A DNA stretch of 64,000 nucleotides from an uncultured Phycisphaerales bacterium (GTDB lineage Bacteria > Planctomycetota > Phycisphaerae > Sedimentisphaerales > Anaerohalosphaeraceae): assembly GCA_937868095.1 (NCBI GenBank), contig CALMLO010000042.1:1-64000 (forward strand), given 5' to 3'. The notes under the pieces were generated by a model. The model saw only the letters and a program-made list of their open reading frames with translations, was not told where the DNA came from and ran no database searches. This document shows, piece by piece, positions 55,601-64,000 of the stretch. Position numbers and translations under genes: made by a program. Every line of letters starts with the position of its first letter. Positions within the stretch are counted from its first letter, which is position 1.

Positions 55601-58210
55601 ATGGAAAACGGCCGTTATGATTTTAATGCCATTGAAAAGAAATGGCAGGATTACTGGCTCCAAAATAAAACCTTCAAAGCCCCTGATGGCTCCTCACTCC
55701 GGCCCTCTCAGCAGCCCCCCGCTCCCAATCCGAAAGCTCCGCTTGAACAGCGGCCCAAATATTATGTACTCGATATGTTCCCCTATCCGTCGGCTCAAGG
55801 ACTTCACGTGGGCCATCCCGAAGGTTATACCGCCAGCGACATTGTCGCCCGTTATAGAAGAATGAAGGGCTATAACGTGCTTCATCCCATCGGATGGGAT
55901 GCGTTCGGCCTGCCCGCCGAACAATATGCTGTCCAGACGGGCACTCATCCCGCTGTGACCACACAGAAAAACATCGAGAATATGCGGCGTCAAATCCAAT
56001 CGCTGGGCTTCAGCTACGATTGGGACCGGCAGGTCGATACGACTGACATCCGCTATTACAAATGGACCCAATGGATTTTTCTGAAATTCTACAACAGCTG
56101 GTTTGACGAAAACCTTCAAAAGGCCCGTCCCATTGAAGAATTGCCGATACCACCGGATATTGCTGCACAGGGTGAGCAGGCCGTCCGCCAATACATCGAT
56201 GACCATCGCCTGGCTTATGAAGCCGAGGCCCCCGTGAACTGGTGTCCGGCCCTCGGCACGGTCCTGGCCAACGAAGAGGTCGTCGGCGGTGTGAGCGAGC
56301 GAGGCGGCTATCCGGTCATTCGGAAGCCCATGCGGCAATGGATGCTGAGGATTACCAAATACGCTGAGCGGCTTCTGGAAGGGCTGGAACATCTCGACTG
56401 GCCTGAGTCCATCAAAAAACTTCAGCAGGACTGGATTGGAAAAAGCATTGGAGCGGAAGTGGATTTCCCGGTGGTCGGCCATAACACCGCCCTGCGGGTG
56501 TTCACTACCCGGCCGGATACTCTTTTTGGGGCAACTTATATGGTGTTGGCGCCGGAACATCCGCTGGTCGAGCAAATTACAACACCCGAATACAGGCAGG
56601 CCGTTGAAGAATACAAAGAACAGGCCGCCCGAAAAAGCGACCTGGACCGAACGGAACTGTCCAAAGAAAAAACCGGTCAGTTTACCGGTGCCTATGCTGT
56701 CAATCCTGTCAATGGGCGGCAAATCCCCATTTGGATCAGCGATTATGTGCTCATCAGTTATGGAACAGGGGCTATTATGGCCGTTCCTGCCCACGACGAG
56801 CGGGATTTCGAGTTTGCCAAAAAATTCGGCCTGCCCATTATTCCCGTGGTCAAACCCGAAGATGAATCGCTGGCCCGCCAGGTTGAACAAGGGCAGGTCT
56901 GCTTTACCGGCGAGGGTACCGCCATCAATTCCGGGCCCTTTGAGGGGCTGTCAACACCGGAATTCAAAGAAAAAATCACCGCCTGGCTCCGCGAAAAGGG
57001 GCTGGGCCAAAAGGCCGTCAAGTATAAACTGCGCGACTGGCTCTTCAGCCGACAGCGGTACTGGGGAGAACCCTTCCCCATTCTCCACACGGAAGATGGA
57101 CGCACAATCGCTCTTTCGGAATCCGATTTGCCCCTGGCGCTGCCGAAACTGGATGACTTTAAGCCGACGGGAACCGGCGAACCGCCGCTGGCCAAGGCCG
57201 TGGACTGGGTCAATGTGACCCTGCCCGACGGTACCCGCGCCAAACGCGAAACCAACACAATGCCTCAATGGGCCGGAAGCTGCTGGTATTATCTTCGCTA
57301 TCTGGACCCCGACAATGACAAGGCCCCCTTTGACTCTGCCGCGGAGAAATACTGGATGCCCGTGGACTTGTATATCGGCGGGGCCGAGCACGCCGTACTT
57401 CATCTGCTTTATTCCCGCTTTTGGCATAAACTCCTTTATGACCTCGGCTATGTCTCTACGCCGGAACCATTCCAGAAACTTATCAATCAGGGAATGATTC
57501 TTGGCGAAGACAACCAGAAGATGAGCAAATCTCGCGGAAATGTGATCAATCCCGACCTGGTTATCAGCCAATACGGAGCCGACTCGATGCGGCTTTACGA
57601 AATGTTTATGGGGCCGCTGGAAGCAGTCAAGCCCTGGAGCATGCAGGGTGTGGAAGGGGTTCATCGCTTCCTGAACAAAGTCTGGCGGCTGGTGGTTGAC
57701 CCTGAAACAGGGGCCGTCCACAGTTCTGTTCGGGACGCCGAAGCCGACGAAGCGACGCTGCGTCTTCTTCACCAAACCATTAAAAAGGTCACATCCGACA
57801 TTGAAAACTTCGCCTTTAATACGGCTATCAGCCAGATGATGATTTTTGTCAATCATCTCAGCCGGCAAACGGTTCGCCCTAAAAAAGTGCTCGAATCGTT
57901 TATCCTGATTTTGTCACCCTTTGCTCCTCATATTGCCGAAGAACTCTGGCAGCGGCTGGGCCATACAGAGACGCTGGCTTATGAACCCTGGCCGGAGTTT
58001 GACCCGCAATTGGCGCAGGAAAAAGAAGTGGAACTAGCCCTGCAGCTGTGCGGCAAAATCAAGGACCGCTTTTGCGTCCGTGCCGATGCAGACGAACAGG
58101 AAATCGAACGGCTGGCGCTGGCTCATCCGAAAATCCAGGCCGCTCTGAACGGGCGAAAACCTAAAAAAGTCATCATTGTCAAATCTCGACTGGTCAATGT
58201 GATTGTCTGA
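55601..58210 (+). CDS. leuS: Leucyl-tRNA synthetase
   Basis: This 869-residue class Ia synthetase has the HIGH equivalent in [19 protein letters not shown], the editing domain at ~220-420 ([20 protein letters not shown], then [20 protein letters not shown] with the catalytic-site Asp), the [14 protein letters not shown] segment and [15 protein letters not shown]. The anticodon-binding domain follows (~660-790), then a C-terminal domain with CGKIKDRF. It charges tRNA-Leu in the cytoplasm. It heads a run of genes (CYTH, DGK-like, kdsA, radical SAM) that are close enough to be cotranscribed. Confidence 0.97.
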   Translation: MENGRYDFNAIEKKWQDYWLQNKTFKAPDGSSLRPSQQPPAPNPKAPLEQRPKYYVLDMFPYPSAQGLHVGHPEGYTASDIVARYRRMKGYNVLHPIGWDAFGLPAEQYAVQTGTHPAVTTQKNIENMRRQIQSLGFSYDWDRQVDTTDIRYYKWTQWIFLKFYNSWFDENLQKARPIEELPIPPDIAAQGEQAVRQYIDDHRLAYEAEAPVNWCPALGTVLANEEVVGGVSERGGYPVIRKPMRQWMLRITKYAERLLEGLEHLDWPESIKKLQQDWIGKSIGAEVDFPVVGHNTALRVFTTRPDTLFGATYMVLAPEHPLVEQITTPEYRQAVEEYKEQAARKSDLDRTELSKEKTGQFTGAYAVNPVNGRQIPIWISDYVLISYGTGAIMAVPAHDERDFEFAKKFGLPIIPVVKPEDESLARQVEQGQVCFTGEGTAINSGPFEGLSTPEFKEKITAWLREKGLGQKAVKYKLRDWLFSRQRYWGEPFPILHTEDGRTIALSESDLPLALPKLDDFKPTGTGEPPLAKAVDWVNVTLPDGTRAKRETNTMPQWAGSCWYYLRYLDPDNDKAPFDSAAEKYWMPVDLYIGGAEHAVLHLLYSRFWHKLLYDLGYVSTPEPFQKLINQGMILGEDNQKMSKSRGNVINPDLVISQYGADSMRLYEMFMGPLEAVKPWSMQGVEGVHRFLNKVWRLVVDPETGAVHSSVRDAEADEATLRLLHQTIKKVTSDIENFAFNTAISQMMIFVNHLSRQTVRPKKVLESFILILSPFAPHIAEELWQRLGHTETLAYEPWPEFDPQLAQEKEVELALQLCGKIKDRFCVRADADEQEIERLALAHPKIQAALNGRKPKKVIIVKSRLVNVIV

Positions 58211-58243
58211 TAAAAACCAGAGCGGCAAACAGGAGCAATACTT

Positions 58244-58795
58244 GTGAAAATTGAAAAGGAAGCAAAGATTGCCGTTCCGACACTGAACCCCATTATGGCC
58301 GAACTTCGCCGAATCGGGGCTTCTTTGCTTCAGGAAGTGCAGGAAACAGACCTTTACCTCCAGGGGACGGACCACCCCCTCAAACGCGGCTGCGCCCTGC
58401 GGCTTCGAAGGCAGACAGGGCCGCACGGCGAAAAGGCCTTCCTGACATTCAAAGGCCCTAAACAGAAAAAACGCTTCAAAACCCGCTTTGAAGCCGAAAC
58501 CCAGGTGGGTGATTTTCAATCGGCCCAAAAAATCTTCTCGGAGCTGGGCTTTGCCCCCACCATTACCGTCCGCAAAAAAAGGCAAATCTGGACGTGGAAG
58601 CGATGCCAGATTTGTCTGGATCGGGTGCCTCCCCTGGGCTGCTTTGTAGAAGTGGAGGCCCCTACGGAAAAGGAAATTGAAAGTGCCTTACGAAAACTAT
58701 CCCTTCAGAAAGAACACCTTATTTCAGAAGGATACGCCAAGTTGTTAGCAAAGGCCCTTCCTACCCAAAGAACCCGAAAAAGAGCGGTTTTATAG
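58244..58795 (+). CDS. CYTH domain protein (class IV adenylyl cyclase/thiamine triphosphatase type)
   Basis: The product (183 residues, GTG start at 58244 with AGGAGC upstream) begins KIEKEAKIAVP, a variant of the ExExK motif, and continues with QETDLYLQ, LRLRRQTGP, AFLTFKGPKQKKRFKTRFEAET and RKKRQIWTW, CLDRVPPLGCFVEVEAP. This matches the tunnel-fold CYTH domain, whose conserved charged residues bind triphosphates and metal. Members include AC2-type cyclases and triphosphatases, which cannot be told apart here. It sits between leuS and a lipid-kinase-like gene. Confidence 0.82.
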   Translation: MKIEKEAKIAVPTLNPIMAELRRIGASLLQEVQETDLYLQGTDHPLKRGCALRLRRQTGPHGEKAFLTFKGPKQKKRFKTRFEAETQVGDFQSAQKIFSELGFAPTITVRKKRQIWTWKRCQICLDRVPPLGCFVEVEAPTEKEIESALRKLSLQKEHLISEGYAKLLAKALPTQRTRKRAVL

Positions 58796-58801
58796 CAGAA
58801 A

Positions 58802-59749
58802 ATGGCTAAAACAGACGGATACATTTTTTTGATTATCAATCCCAAATCGGGAGCCAGCAGCCGCAAACATCTTGTGGACTGCATGAGGGATTACTTTCAT
58901 CAGTCCGGCCAGCAGGTTCAAACCTTTTTCACTCAATCTCTTCCCCATGCCTGCCAGCTGGCCCAGCAGGCAGCGGTCGATTACAATTGCTCGCTTGTTG
59001 CAGCCGCCGGCGGCGATGGAACCATTCGCGAAGTCATTCACGGCCTGGAAGGCAGCGACAAACCGCTTCTGATAATCCCAGCAGGAACGGAAAATCTCCT
59101 GGCCAATGAACTGGGCTTCGACCTTCGCCCCCAAACCCTTATTCAGGCATACGAGGCATGGCAGCTTCGCCCGCTTGACCTGGGAACCGTTAACGGCAAA
59201 TGCTTTACCTCAATTTGCGGCTTCGGATTTGACGGCGAGGTAATTCATCGAATCCACGGCTGGCGAACCGGACATATAAGCCATCTCGATTATTTTTGGC
59301 CGATATGGCGATGTTTCTGGTCTCATTCTTTTCCTCCCATGCGGGTCTGTCTTGACGGGCAGGAGATATTCAGCGGACAAGGGCTGGTCTTTGTCGGCAA
59401 TATTTCCCGCTACGCCCTCGGTCTTCAAATATGCAAGTATGCTCAGTACGGCGACGGAAAACTGGACTTGTGTATCTATAAATGCCGACACCAGGCCCAT
59501 CTTCTCAAACACGCCGCCGCCACCATTTTCAAGCAGCATACTCGCGGAAAAGATGTAATTTACAGGCAAGGGACGCTGATTACCGTTGAAGCCCTCCAAG
59601 ACGGTCCGGTCTATTGCCAAATTGACGGCGACCCAGGCCCTTCGCCCCCTGCGGAAATCAAACTGATTCCGCAGGCCATCAAAGTTCTCGTACCCCCCGG
59701 GGCCAAACCCGCCGGCATGCGTACCCGACTGCGAAGAATGATTGGATAA
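58802..59749 (+). CDS. Diacylglycerol kinase/sphingosine-kinase family lipid kinase
   Basis: This 315-residue protein has the N-terminal catalytic domain of the family: YIFLIINPKSGASSRKHL, VAAAGGDGTIREVIHGL (GGDGT nucleotide motif), IPAGTENLLANELGF, then FTSICGFGFDGEVIHRI and a C-terminal part with GKLDLCIYKCRH and YRQGTLITVEALQDGPVYCQIDGDPG. It phosphorylates diacylglycerol or a related lipid at the membrane. It starts 6 nt after the CYTH stop, with a weak ribosome binding site. Confidence 0.88.
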   Translation: MAKTDGYIFLIINPKSGASSRKHLVDCMRDYFHQSGQQVQTFFTQSLPHACQLAQQAAVDYNCSLVAAAGGDGTIREVIHGLEGSDKPLLIIPAGTENLLANELGFDLRPQTLIQAYEAWQLRPLDLGTVNGKCFTSICGFGFDGEVIHRIHGWRTGHISHLDYFWPIWRCFWSHSFPPMRVCLDGQEIFSGQGLVFVGNISRYALGLQICKYAQYGDGKLDLCIYKCRHQAHLLKHAAATIFKQHTRGKDVIYRQGTLITVEALQDGPVYCQIDGDPGPSPPAEIKLIPQAIKVLVPPGAKPAGMRTRLRRMIG

Positions 59750-59752
59750 ACT

Positions 59753-60598
59753 ATGGAATCGGAAACTCAGCAAAAGACTCAATACAAAATCGGCCCGACA
59801 ACGCTCGAAATCGGCAAGACCCTTTTTGTCATTGCCGGTCCTTGTGTAATTGAAAGCGAGTCGCTCTGTCTGGATATAGCAGCCGCACTGCTCGAAATTC
59901 AGAACCAGACCCGTATTCCCTTTATTTTCAAGGCCAGTTTCGACAAGGCCAACCGCACAAGTATTGAAAGTTTCCGCGGTCCCGGACTTGAAAAAGGGCT
60001 TGAGATACTCGAAGAAGTCCGCCGCCAAACCGGCTTGCCCATTTTGACGGACGTACATGAACCCTCGCAGGCCGAACGCGTTGCACAAGTGGCGGACTGT
60101 CTCCAGATTCCTGCCTTTCTGTGCCGTCAAACTGACCTCCTTGCGGCCTGCGCGAAAACGCAAAAACCCATCAATGTCAAAAAAGGCCAATTCGTCAGCC
60201 CGGAAGAAATGAAAAATGCTGTCGGGAAGATCCGTGCCGGCGGAAACCGGCAAATCTTTCTTACCGAAAGAGGCACGTTCTTCGGCTACAACCGTTTGGT
60301 GAACGATATGACTGCAATTGCGGCCATGCAAAATCTGGGGTGTCCTGTTATTTTTGATGCGACCCACAGCACCCAACGCCCGGGCGGACTGGGCAATGCC
60401 AGTGCAGGACGACGCGACCTGGCCCCCCTTCTTGCTCGTGCCGCCGTTGCCGCCGGCGCCGATGGATTGTTTATGGAAGTCCACCCCACTCCTGAAAAAG
60501 CCCTTTGCGACGCAGACTGCATGCTTCCTCTTGCTCAGGTTCAATCGACAGTTCAAGTTTGCCAAACCATTTTTCAGGTGGTTCATAACCAAAAATGA
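59753..60598 (+). CDS. kdsA: 3-deoxy-8-phosphooctulonate synthase (KDO-8-phosphate synthase)
   Basis: This 281-residue TIM barrel has FVIAGPCVIESESLCLDIA, FKASFDKANRTSIESFRGPGL, LPILTDVHEPSQAERVA, IPAFLCRQTDLLAAC, INVKKGQFVSPEEMKN, TERGTFFGYNRLVNDMTA, and FDATHSTQRPGG, then DGLFMEVHPTPEKAL. It condenses phosphoenolpyruvate with arabinose 5-phosphate to KDO-8-P for lipopolysaccharide. It overlaps the radical SAM gene by 4 nt. Confidence 0.95.
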   Translation: MESETQQKTQYKIGPTTLEIGKTLFVIAGPCVIESESLCLDIAAALLEIQNQTRIPFIFKASFDKANRTSIESFRGPGLEKGLEILEEVRRQTGLPILTDVHEPSQAERVAQVADCLQIPAFLCRQTDLLAACAKTQKPINVKKGQFVSPEEMKNAVGKIRAGGNRQIFLTERGTFFGYNRLVNDMTAIAAMQNLGCPVIFDATHSTQRPGGLGNASAGRRDLAPLLARAAVAAGADGLFMEVHPTPEKALCDADCMLPLAQVQSTVQVCQTIFQVVHNQK

Positions 60599-61536
60599 AT
60601 AAACAACCTCCAAAGTATCGCTATCTTTTCGGGCCGGTCCCTTCGCGGCGACTTGGGCGAAGTCTGGGCGTGGACCCTGTCCCCTTCAAAACCTGCACCC
60701 AAAACTGCCTATACTGCCAATTAGGAAGGGACTCTTGTCCGACGCTCGAACGAAAAGTTTATGTTCCTCCGGAACAAATCATCGCAGAAATTCAGCAATG
60801 GCTTACTGAAGGAATCGCCGCCGACTATATTACAATCAGCGGTTCAGGCGAACCAACCCTCCACAGCCGACTGGACAAGATTATCGATGGCATTCATCAA
60901 TGCACAAATATTCCGGTTGCCCTGATTACCAACGGCAGTTTATTCTGGCAGCCGGATGTCCGAAAACAAAGCGTCCTTGCCGATGTCGTCCTTCCTTCGT
61001 TAGATGCGGCAGATCCGGAAACCTTCAGGAAACTCAACCAGCCGCATAAAGACCTTTCTTTTGAACTGTTTCTTGAGGGACTTTGTCTGTTCAGAAAAGA
61101 GTATTGCGGACCGATTTGGCTGGAAGTCTTTCTTTGCGACGGGATTAATACCGATTCCGCCTCGATTTCCAACCTCCGTCGTCTGATTGGGCAAATCAAT
61201 CCGGACAAGGTTCAGATAAATACGGCTGTCCGCCCTACCGCTCATCCTCAGATTAAGGCCGTACCGGCGGAAATCCTTCAGGCAATTGCCCCCCAGCTTC
61301 GCAACGATGCAGAAGTAATCGCTGATTTTCCTAAACATGCTGATTCTGAACACACTCTTGTTTCTGAACAGATGATTCTGGATACTCTCAGACGCCGGCC
61401 CTGCGGCCTTGAGGAATTGGCAGCCAGTCTTCAGATTGCCCCTTCTTTGGCCGCTAAGCATCTTCAGCATCTTCTCAAAACGAATCTCATTCGAGTGGAA
61501 AACCGAGATGGAAAATCTTATTTTTGTACAAATTAA
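60595..61536 (+). CDS. Radical SAM protein of the TYW1-like (COG0731) group with a C-terminal winged-helix end
   Basis: This 313-residue protein starts YRYLFGPVPSRRLGRSLGVD, then the radical SAM cluster CTQNCLYCQLGRDS (CxxxCxxC), ADYITISGSGEPTLHS, ALITNGSLFW and LPSLDAADPETFRKLNQPH, matching the wyosine-synthetase-like Fe-S oxidoreductases of COG0731. Residues ~255-313 form a winged helix (LRRRPCGLEELAASLQI, AKHLQHLLKTNLIRVENRDG), which could bind nucleic acid. The substrate is unknown. It is the last gene of the leuS run, overlapping kdsA by ATGA. Confidence 0.82.
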   Translation: MNKQPPKYRYLFGPVPSRRLGRSLGVDPVPFKTCTQNCLYCQLGRDSCPTLERKVYVPPEQIIAEIQQWLTEGIAADYITISGSGEPTLHSRLDKIIDGIHQCTNIPVALITNGSLFWQPDVRKQSVLADVVLPSLDAADPETFRKLNQPHKDLSFELFLEGLCLFRKEYCGPIWLEVFLCDGINTDSASISNLRRLIGQINPDKVQINTAVRPTAHPQIKAVPAEILQAIAPQLRNDAEVIADFPKHADSEHTLVSEQMILDTLRRRPCGLEELAASLQIAPSLAAKHLQHLLKTNLIRVENRDGKSYFCTN

Positions 61537-61630
61537 GCAACCTTTTCCTTTTTCTTTCCTGAGATTCTCTGTCTTCAAAGGGCTTTTATTATCGGTCCTG
61601 CCTTTTCACGTCAGGATGCACCTGTCCGTT

Positions 61631-61659
61631 TTGCAGGAGAAAAAACAAAAAAATACTTT
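61631..61659 (+). promoter_or_regulatory. Possible sigma-70 promoter of the small gene at 61720
   Basis: TTGCAG (61631-61636) and TACTTT (61654-61659) are 17 nt apart. The leader (about 54 nt) contains a 7-bp stem CCGATAA (61677-61683) with TTATCGG (61703-61709) close to the start codon, which could mask it. Evidence is moderate. Confidence 0.4.
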
Positions 61660-61719
61660 AGAAATGGTCTTTTCGACCGATAAAAGATGTAGTGATTTTC
61701 ACTTATCGGAACGTAATTT

Positions 61720-61989
61720 ATGAATACAGAAAAAAAACAACTGGTTCTTAATAAAGGTGGAGAAAAGTATATTTTCCGTTATGAAGCCGGCCAGGAAGGG
61801 CCTCTGCTGGATGCTTTGGTATCTTGTGCCACAGACCCCCGGACCGACTTCGACTGGTTTGATGCTGCCGTTCTCAGCTTCCGGCTGACCCAATCTCTGA
61901 TTGGACAGGCCGATCAACTTTTGTACAAAGACCTCCCCTTGCCCACGCAGTCTTCTGAATTTGACGGCGACTGTGAAGACCCGGACTAA
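61720..61989 (+). CDS. Small acidic protein of unknown function (89 aa)
   Basis: The product has no signal peptide. The N-terminus KKQLVLNKGGEKYIFRYEAG is beta-like, the middle (LLDALVSCATDPRTDFDWFDAAVLSFRL) is helical with acidic patches, and the end is acidic (EFDGDCEDPD). No family is recognised. It lies 34 nt upstream of the xer-type recombinase gene in the same direction and is possibly cotranscribed with it. Confidence 0.6.
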   Translation: MNTEKKQLVLNKGGEKYIFRYEAGQEGPLLDALVSCATDPRTDFDWFDAAVLSFRLTQSLIGQADQLLYKDLPLPTQSSEFDGDCEDPD

Positions 61990-62023
61990 AGACTGGCAAG
62001 CCCTTACGAGAGAAGGAACGATT

Positions 62024-62986
62024 ATGATGAAAGACACAACGACCCTCCAGGAGTTCATTGGATACCTTAAGTTCGAAAAACATTTCTCGGACCATACGGC
62101 CAAATGCTATGGGGCAGACCTCGAGCAATTTGCTCAGTTCCTTCTCGATGAACATCGTGCCAATCCGAATACGACGGATTCCTCGGTAAGTGCCGATCAT
62201 CTTTTGCTGGCTGCGGATGTCCAAACCATCCGAAAGTTTATGGCCTTTCTCAGCGAACGGCAATACACCAAATCCACAACGGCTCGAAAACTGGCAACCC
62301 TTCGCAGCTTTTATAAGTTCCTGGTCAAGCGAGGACAACTCGGCAGCAACCCTGTTTCTTCCATCAAAACCCCCAAACAGGACAAAAAACTGCCTAAGTT
62401 TCTCGAATATGAACAGGTTCAGAAGCTGCTGAATACCCCCCCAACAGATAACTGGCTGGGGGCCAGAGACCGAGCCATGCTCGAGGTGCTTTACAGCACG
62501 GGCATGCGGGTCAGCGAGCTGGTAGCTCTCAATCTCGAAGATGTGGACTTCCTCGGCGAAGTGATTCACGTCCGCGGCAAAGGCAAAAAGGAACGGATTT
62601 GCCCTATCGGCTCCAGCGCCCTGCAGTCCATTCAGCACTATATTGAATACCGCAACAGGCGCATTCAGGCCGACCCGGGGTTCGACAGCAAGGTGCTTTT
62701 TGCCAATAAGCACGGCAAGCGGTTGAGCACACGCAGCGTCCGCCGCAAGATGGACAAATACCTGATTGCAGCCGGGCTGGACCCCGCTATCAGCCCGCAC
62801 ACACTGCGGCACAGTTTTGCCACGCATATGCTCAACAATGGAGCCGATCTGCGAAGCGTTCAGGAACTGCTCGGACACCAGTCGCTCTCAACCACCCAGA
62901 TTTACACCCATGTTACGACCAGCCGGATGAAAGAGCAGTACGAGAACGCCCATCCGCGAGAGGCGGTTCAATTCACAGCACAATAG
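62024..62986 (+). CDS. Site-specific tyrosine recombinase, XerC/XerD type
   Basis: Tandem ATGs at 62024/62027 follow GAAGGAACG, and the protein then begins the N-terminal SAM-like core-binding part (LQEFIGYLKFEKHFSDHTAKCYGADL). The 320-residue catalytic part has all active residues: Arg in TGMRVSEL, Lys in HVRGKGKKER, His-x-x-Arg in SPHTLRHSFATHM, His in LLGHQSLSTTQIY and the nucleophile Tyr in IYTHV. XerC/D resolve chromosome dimers at dif with FtsK. Whether this one is XerC or XerD, or an integrase-like paralogue, cannot be told. No attachment site is visible nearby. Confidence 0.88.
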   Translation: MMKDTTTLQEFIGYLKFEKHFSDHTAKCYGADLEQFAQFLLDEHRANPNTTDSSVSADHLLLAADVQTIRKFMAFLSERQYTKSTTARKLATLRSFYKFLVKRGQLGSNPVSSIKTPKQDKKLPKFLEYEQVQKLLNTPPTDNWLGARDRAMLEVLYSTGMRVSELVALNLEDVDFLGEVIHVRGKGKKERICPIGSSALQSIQHYIEYRNRRIQADPGFDSKVLFANKHGKRLSTRSVRRKMDKYLIAAGLDPAISPHTLRHSFATHMLNNGADLRSVQELLGHQSLSTTQIYTHVTTSRMKEQYENAHPREAVQFTAQ

Positions 62987-63056
62987 GACGATAGAAAGAA
63001 CACCGCCCTTCTTCGATTCTCTGCCGCCCCCTGACGGCAATCAAGATGTTTCCTGC

Positions 63057-64000
63057 TTAGTTGGACCCCTGAAAGCCGATGTATTCAGGGATTAACACCT
63101 TGATAACTTCCACGATTTTTTGGTAATCCTGGGTGTAAGCCGCCTCAACCAGCCGCTGGATATTCGCCCGTAAAAACTGCCGATCTTTCGGGATATTCTT
63201 CCAGACGGCGATTTTGGGATGCACCGTTGGAATCATATCCTCGCCTGCAATGGACAGTTCTTCAAACAGTTTCTCCCCAGGCCTGAGCCCCGTAAAGACG
63301 ATCTCAATATCTTCGCCCGGCCGGAAGCCGCTCAGCGTAATCAGTTCACGAGCCAAATCGACAATCTTCACCGGTTCTCCCATATCCAGGACAAAAATTT
63401 CCCCTCCTTCGCCGATGGCGGCCGCCTGAAGCACCAGCCGGCTGGCTTCGGGAATCGTCATAAAATACCGCCGCATTTCCGGATGCGTTACCGTTACGGG
63501 GCCTCCTTCGGCAATCTGTTTTTTGAAAATCGGAACCACTGAGCCGTTGGAGCCGAGCACATTTCCAAATCGGACCGTTACAAAATGGGTTTGACTGGTT
63601 TTGTTAAGGTCCTGAATATACATTTCTGCAATCCGTTTGGTGGAGCCCATAATACTGGTGGGATTGACGGCCTTGTCGGTACTGATCATCACAAAGTTTT
63701 CGGCACCGGTTCGATCCGCTGCATCCGCAACATTCATTGTTCCGATGACATTGTTTTTGACGGCCTCTCCGGGATTGATTTCCATCAAAGGCACATGCTT
63801 ATGAGCGGCAGCATGAATCACCACCTCCGGCCGAAAACGGTCAAAAATCTGATCGACACGCACACGGTCGGTAATATCACAAATCAGGGTTTCAAGAGGC
63901 ACACCCGGATGTTCTTTCCGCAGCTCCCGTTCCATAAAAAAGAGAGGATTTTCGGCCTGCTCAACCAGCAGCAGCCGAGTCGGCTCAAATTCACAGACCT
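63057..64000 (-). CDS. Polysaccharide biosynthesis NDP-sugar dehydratase/epimerase (CapD/FlaA1-like), C-terminal part
   Basis: The open frame runs in from the right edge (5' end outside the window; LLLVEQAENPLFFMEREL just inside it). The visible ~314 residues are the extended short-chain dehydrogenase domain: AAAHKHVPLMEINPGEAV, MISTDKAVNPTSIMGSTKRIAEMYI with the SDR SYKD-like context (Thr/Ser-x-Lys), RFGNVLGSNGSVVPIFKKQI, MTIPEASRLVLQAA, and GLRPGEKLFEEL. The N-terminal membrane helices typical of CapD/FlaA1 would lie outside. It makes modified UDP-sugars for surface polysaccharide or glycoprotein. Confidence 0.88.
   Translation of the reverse strand, partial: VCEFEPTRLLLVEQAENPLFFMERELRKEHPGVPLETLICDITDRVRVDQIFDRFRPEVVIHAAAHKHVPLMEINPGEAVKNNVIGTMNVADAADRTGAENFVMISTDKAVNPTSIMGSTKRIAEMYIQDLNKTSQTHFVTVRFGNVLGSNGSVVPIFKKQIAEGGPVTVTHPEMRRYFMTIPEASRLVLQAAAIGEGGEIFVLDMGEPVKIVDLARELITLSGFRPGEDIEIVFTGLRPGEKLFEELSIAGEDMIPTVHPKIAVWKNIPKDRQFLRANIQRLVEAAYTQDYQKIVEVIKVLIPEYIGFQGSN

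Noticed and set aside
59210-60613. 467-codon minus-strand open frame across the DGK-like gene and kdsA
   Set aside because: It covers two well-supported genes on the other strand, has no ribosome binding site and no protein-like signature; it is an effect of codon bias.
1-64000. CRISPR arrays, tRNA or rRNA genes, insertion sequences
   Set aside because: I looked for regularly spaced repeats, cloverleaf patterns and transposase motifs and saw none; the only tyrosine recombinase has the XerC/D layout without a visible attachment site.

Overview
The window looks like a chromosome segment of an anaerobic, polysaccharide-degrading planctomycete, most likely class Phycisphaerae (Sedimentisphaerales-like). 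This is inferred from the gene families, not from any database search. Supporting traits are small ECF sigma factors of the Rhodopirellula/Verrucomicrobium type paired with FecR-like membrane proteins, secreted LamG/Ig/dockerin-like proteins, PEP-CTERM anchors, a ferredoxin-linked 2-oxoacid oxidoreductase (anaerobic metabolism), kdsA (Gram-negative lipopolysaccharide), a PilM-PilN fusion and a short histone-fold protein. No rRNA, tRNA, CRISPR array, insertion sequence or prophage was seen.

Layout. 1-3.0 kb is an AT-rich island of orphan RHS tips, each followed by a small unrecognised gene that is a candidate immunity gene; a G-rich tract closes it. 3.4-20.0 kb is a secreted glycan-handling locus built as two converging halves. 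The left half (+) is sigma factor, FecR-NPCBM-like protein, a carbohydrate-binding dockerin-like protein, a PEP-CTERM protein and a GH30 hydrolase. The right half (-) is sigma factor, FecR-LamG protein, two large Ig/LamG/dockerin-like proteins, a BNR_4 protein and a PEP-CTERM protein. They meet at a bidirectional terminator at 10155-10185. A GH28 pectinase-like gene (20.3-21.7 kb), a secreted helical protein and a lone ExbD follow on the minus strand, downstream of a four-subunit VorDBAC-type oxidoreductase (24.1-26.7 kb).

27-36.5 kb holds a MipA/OmpV porin-like protein, a YchF-like GTPase overlapping a fumarase-beta-like gene, a precorrin-2 dehydrogenase, a SixA-like phosphatase, and a three-gene PilM/N/O-like cluster. 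36.6-47.5 kb is biosynthetic: mtaB, carB, then trpE-G-D-F-B-A without trpC. The trp operon is preceded by a clear sigma-70 promoter, a 17-codon leader peptide with one Trp codon and alternative hairpins ending in a terminator, which is classical attenuation. The leader peptide start lies at the predicted transcription start, so it appears leaderless.

47.5-54 kb has two small conserved-looking proteins, the histone-like gene and an alpha-glucan cluster (glycosyltransferase, GH57, debranching enzyme). 54-64 kb has RNase Z, a DUF434 protein, leuS, CYTH, a diacylglycerol-kinase-like protein, kdsA, a TYW1-like radical SAM protein, a tyrosine recombinase (XerC/D) and the C-terminal part of a CapD/FlaA1-type sugar epimerase cut by the window end.

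Cross-cutting signals: several housekeeping genes (54738, 36606, 29523 and the trp leader peptide) lack a Shine-Dalgarno sequence and start at or within about 3 nt of the transcription start predicted from a promoter, suggesting routine leaderless translation. The two sigma/FecR units carry carbohydrate-binding-type domains on the predicted outside of the membrane, suggesting glycan-sensing transcriptional control.
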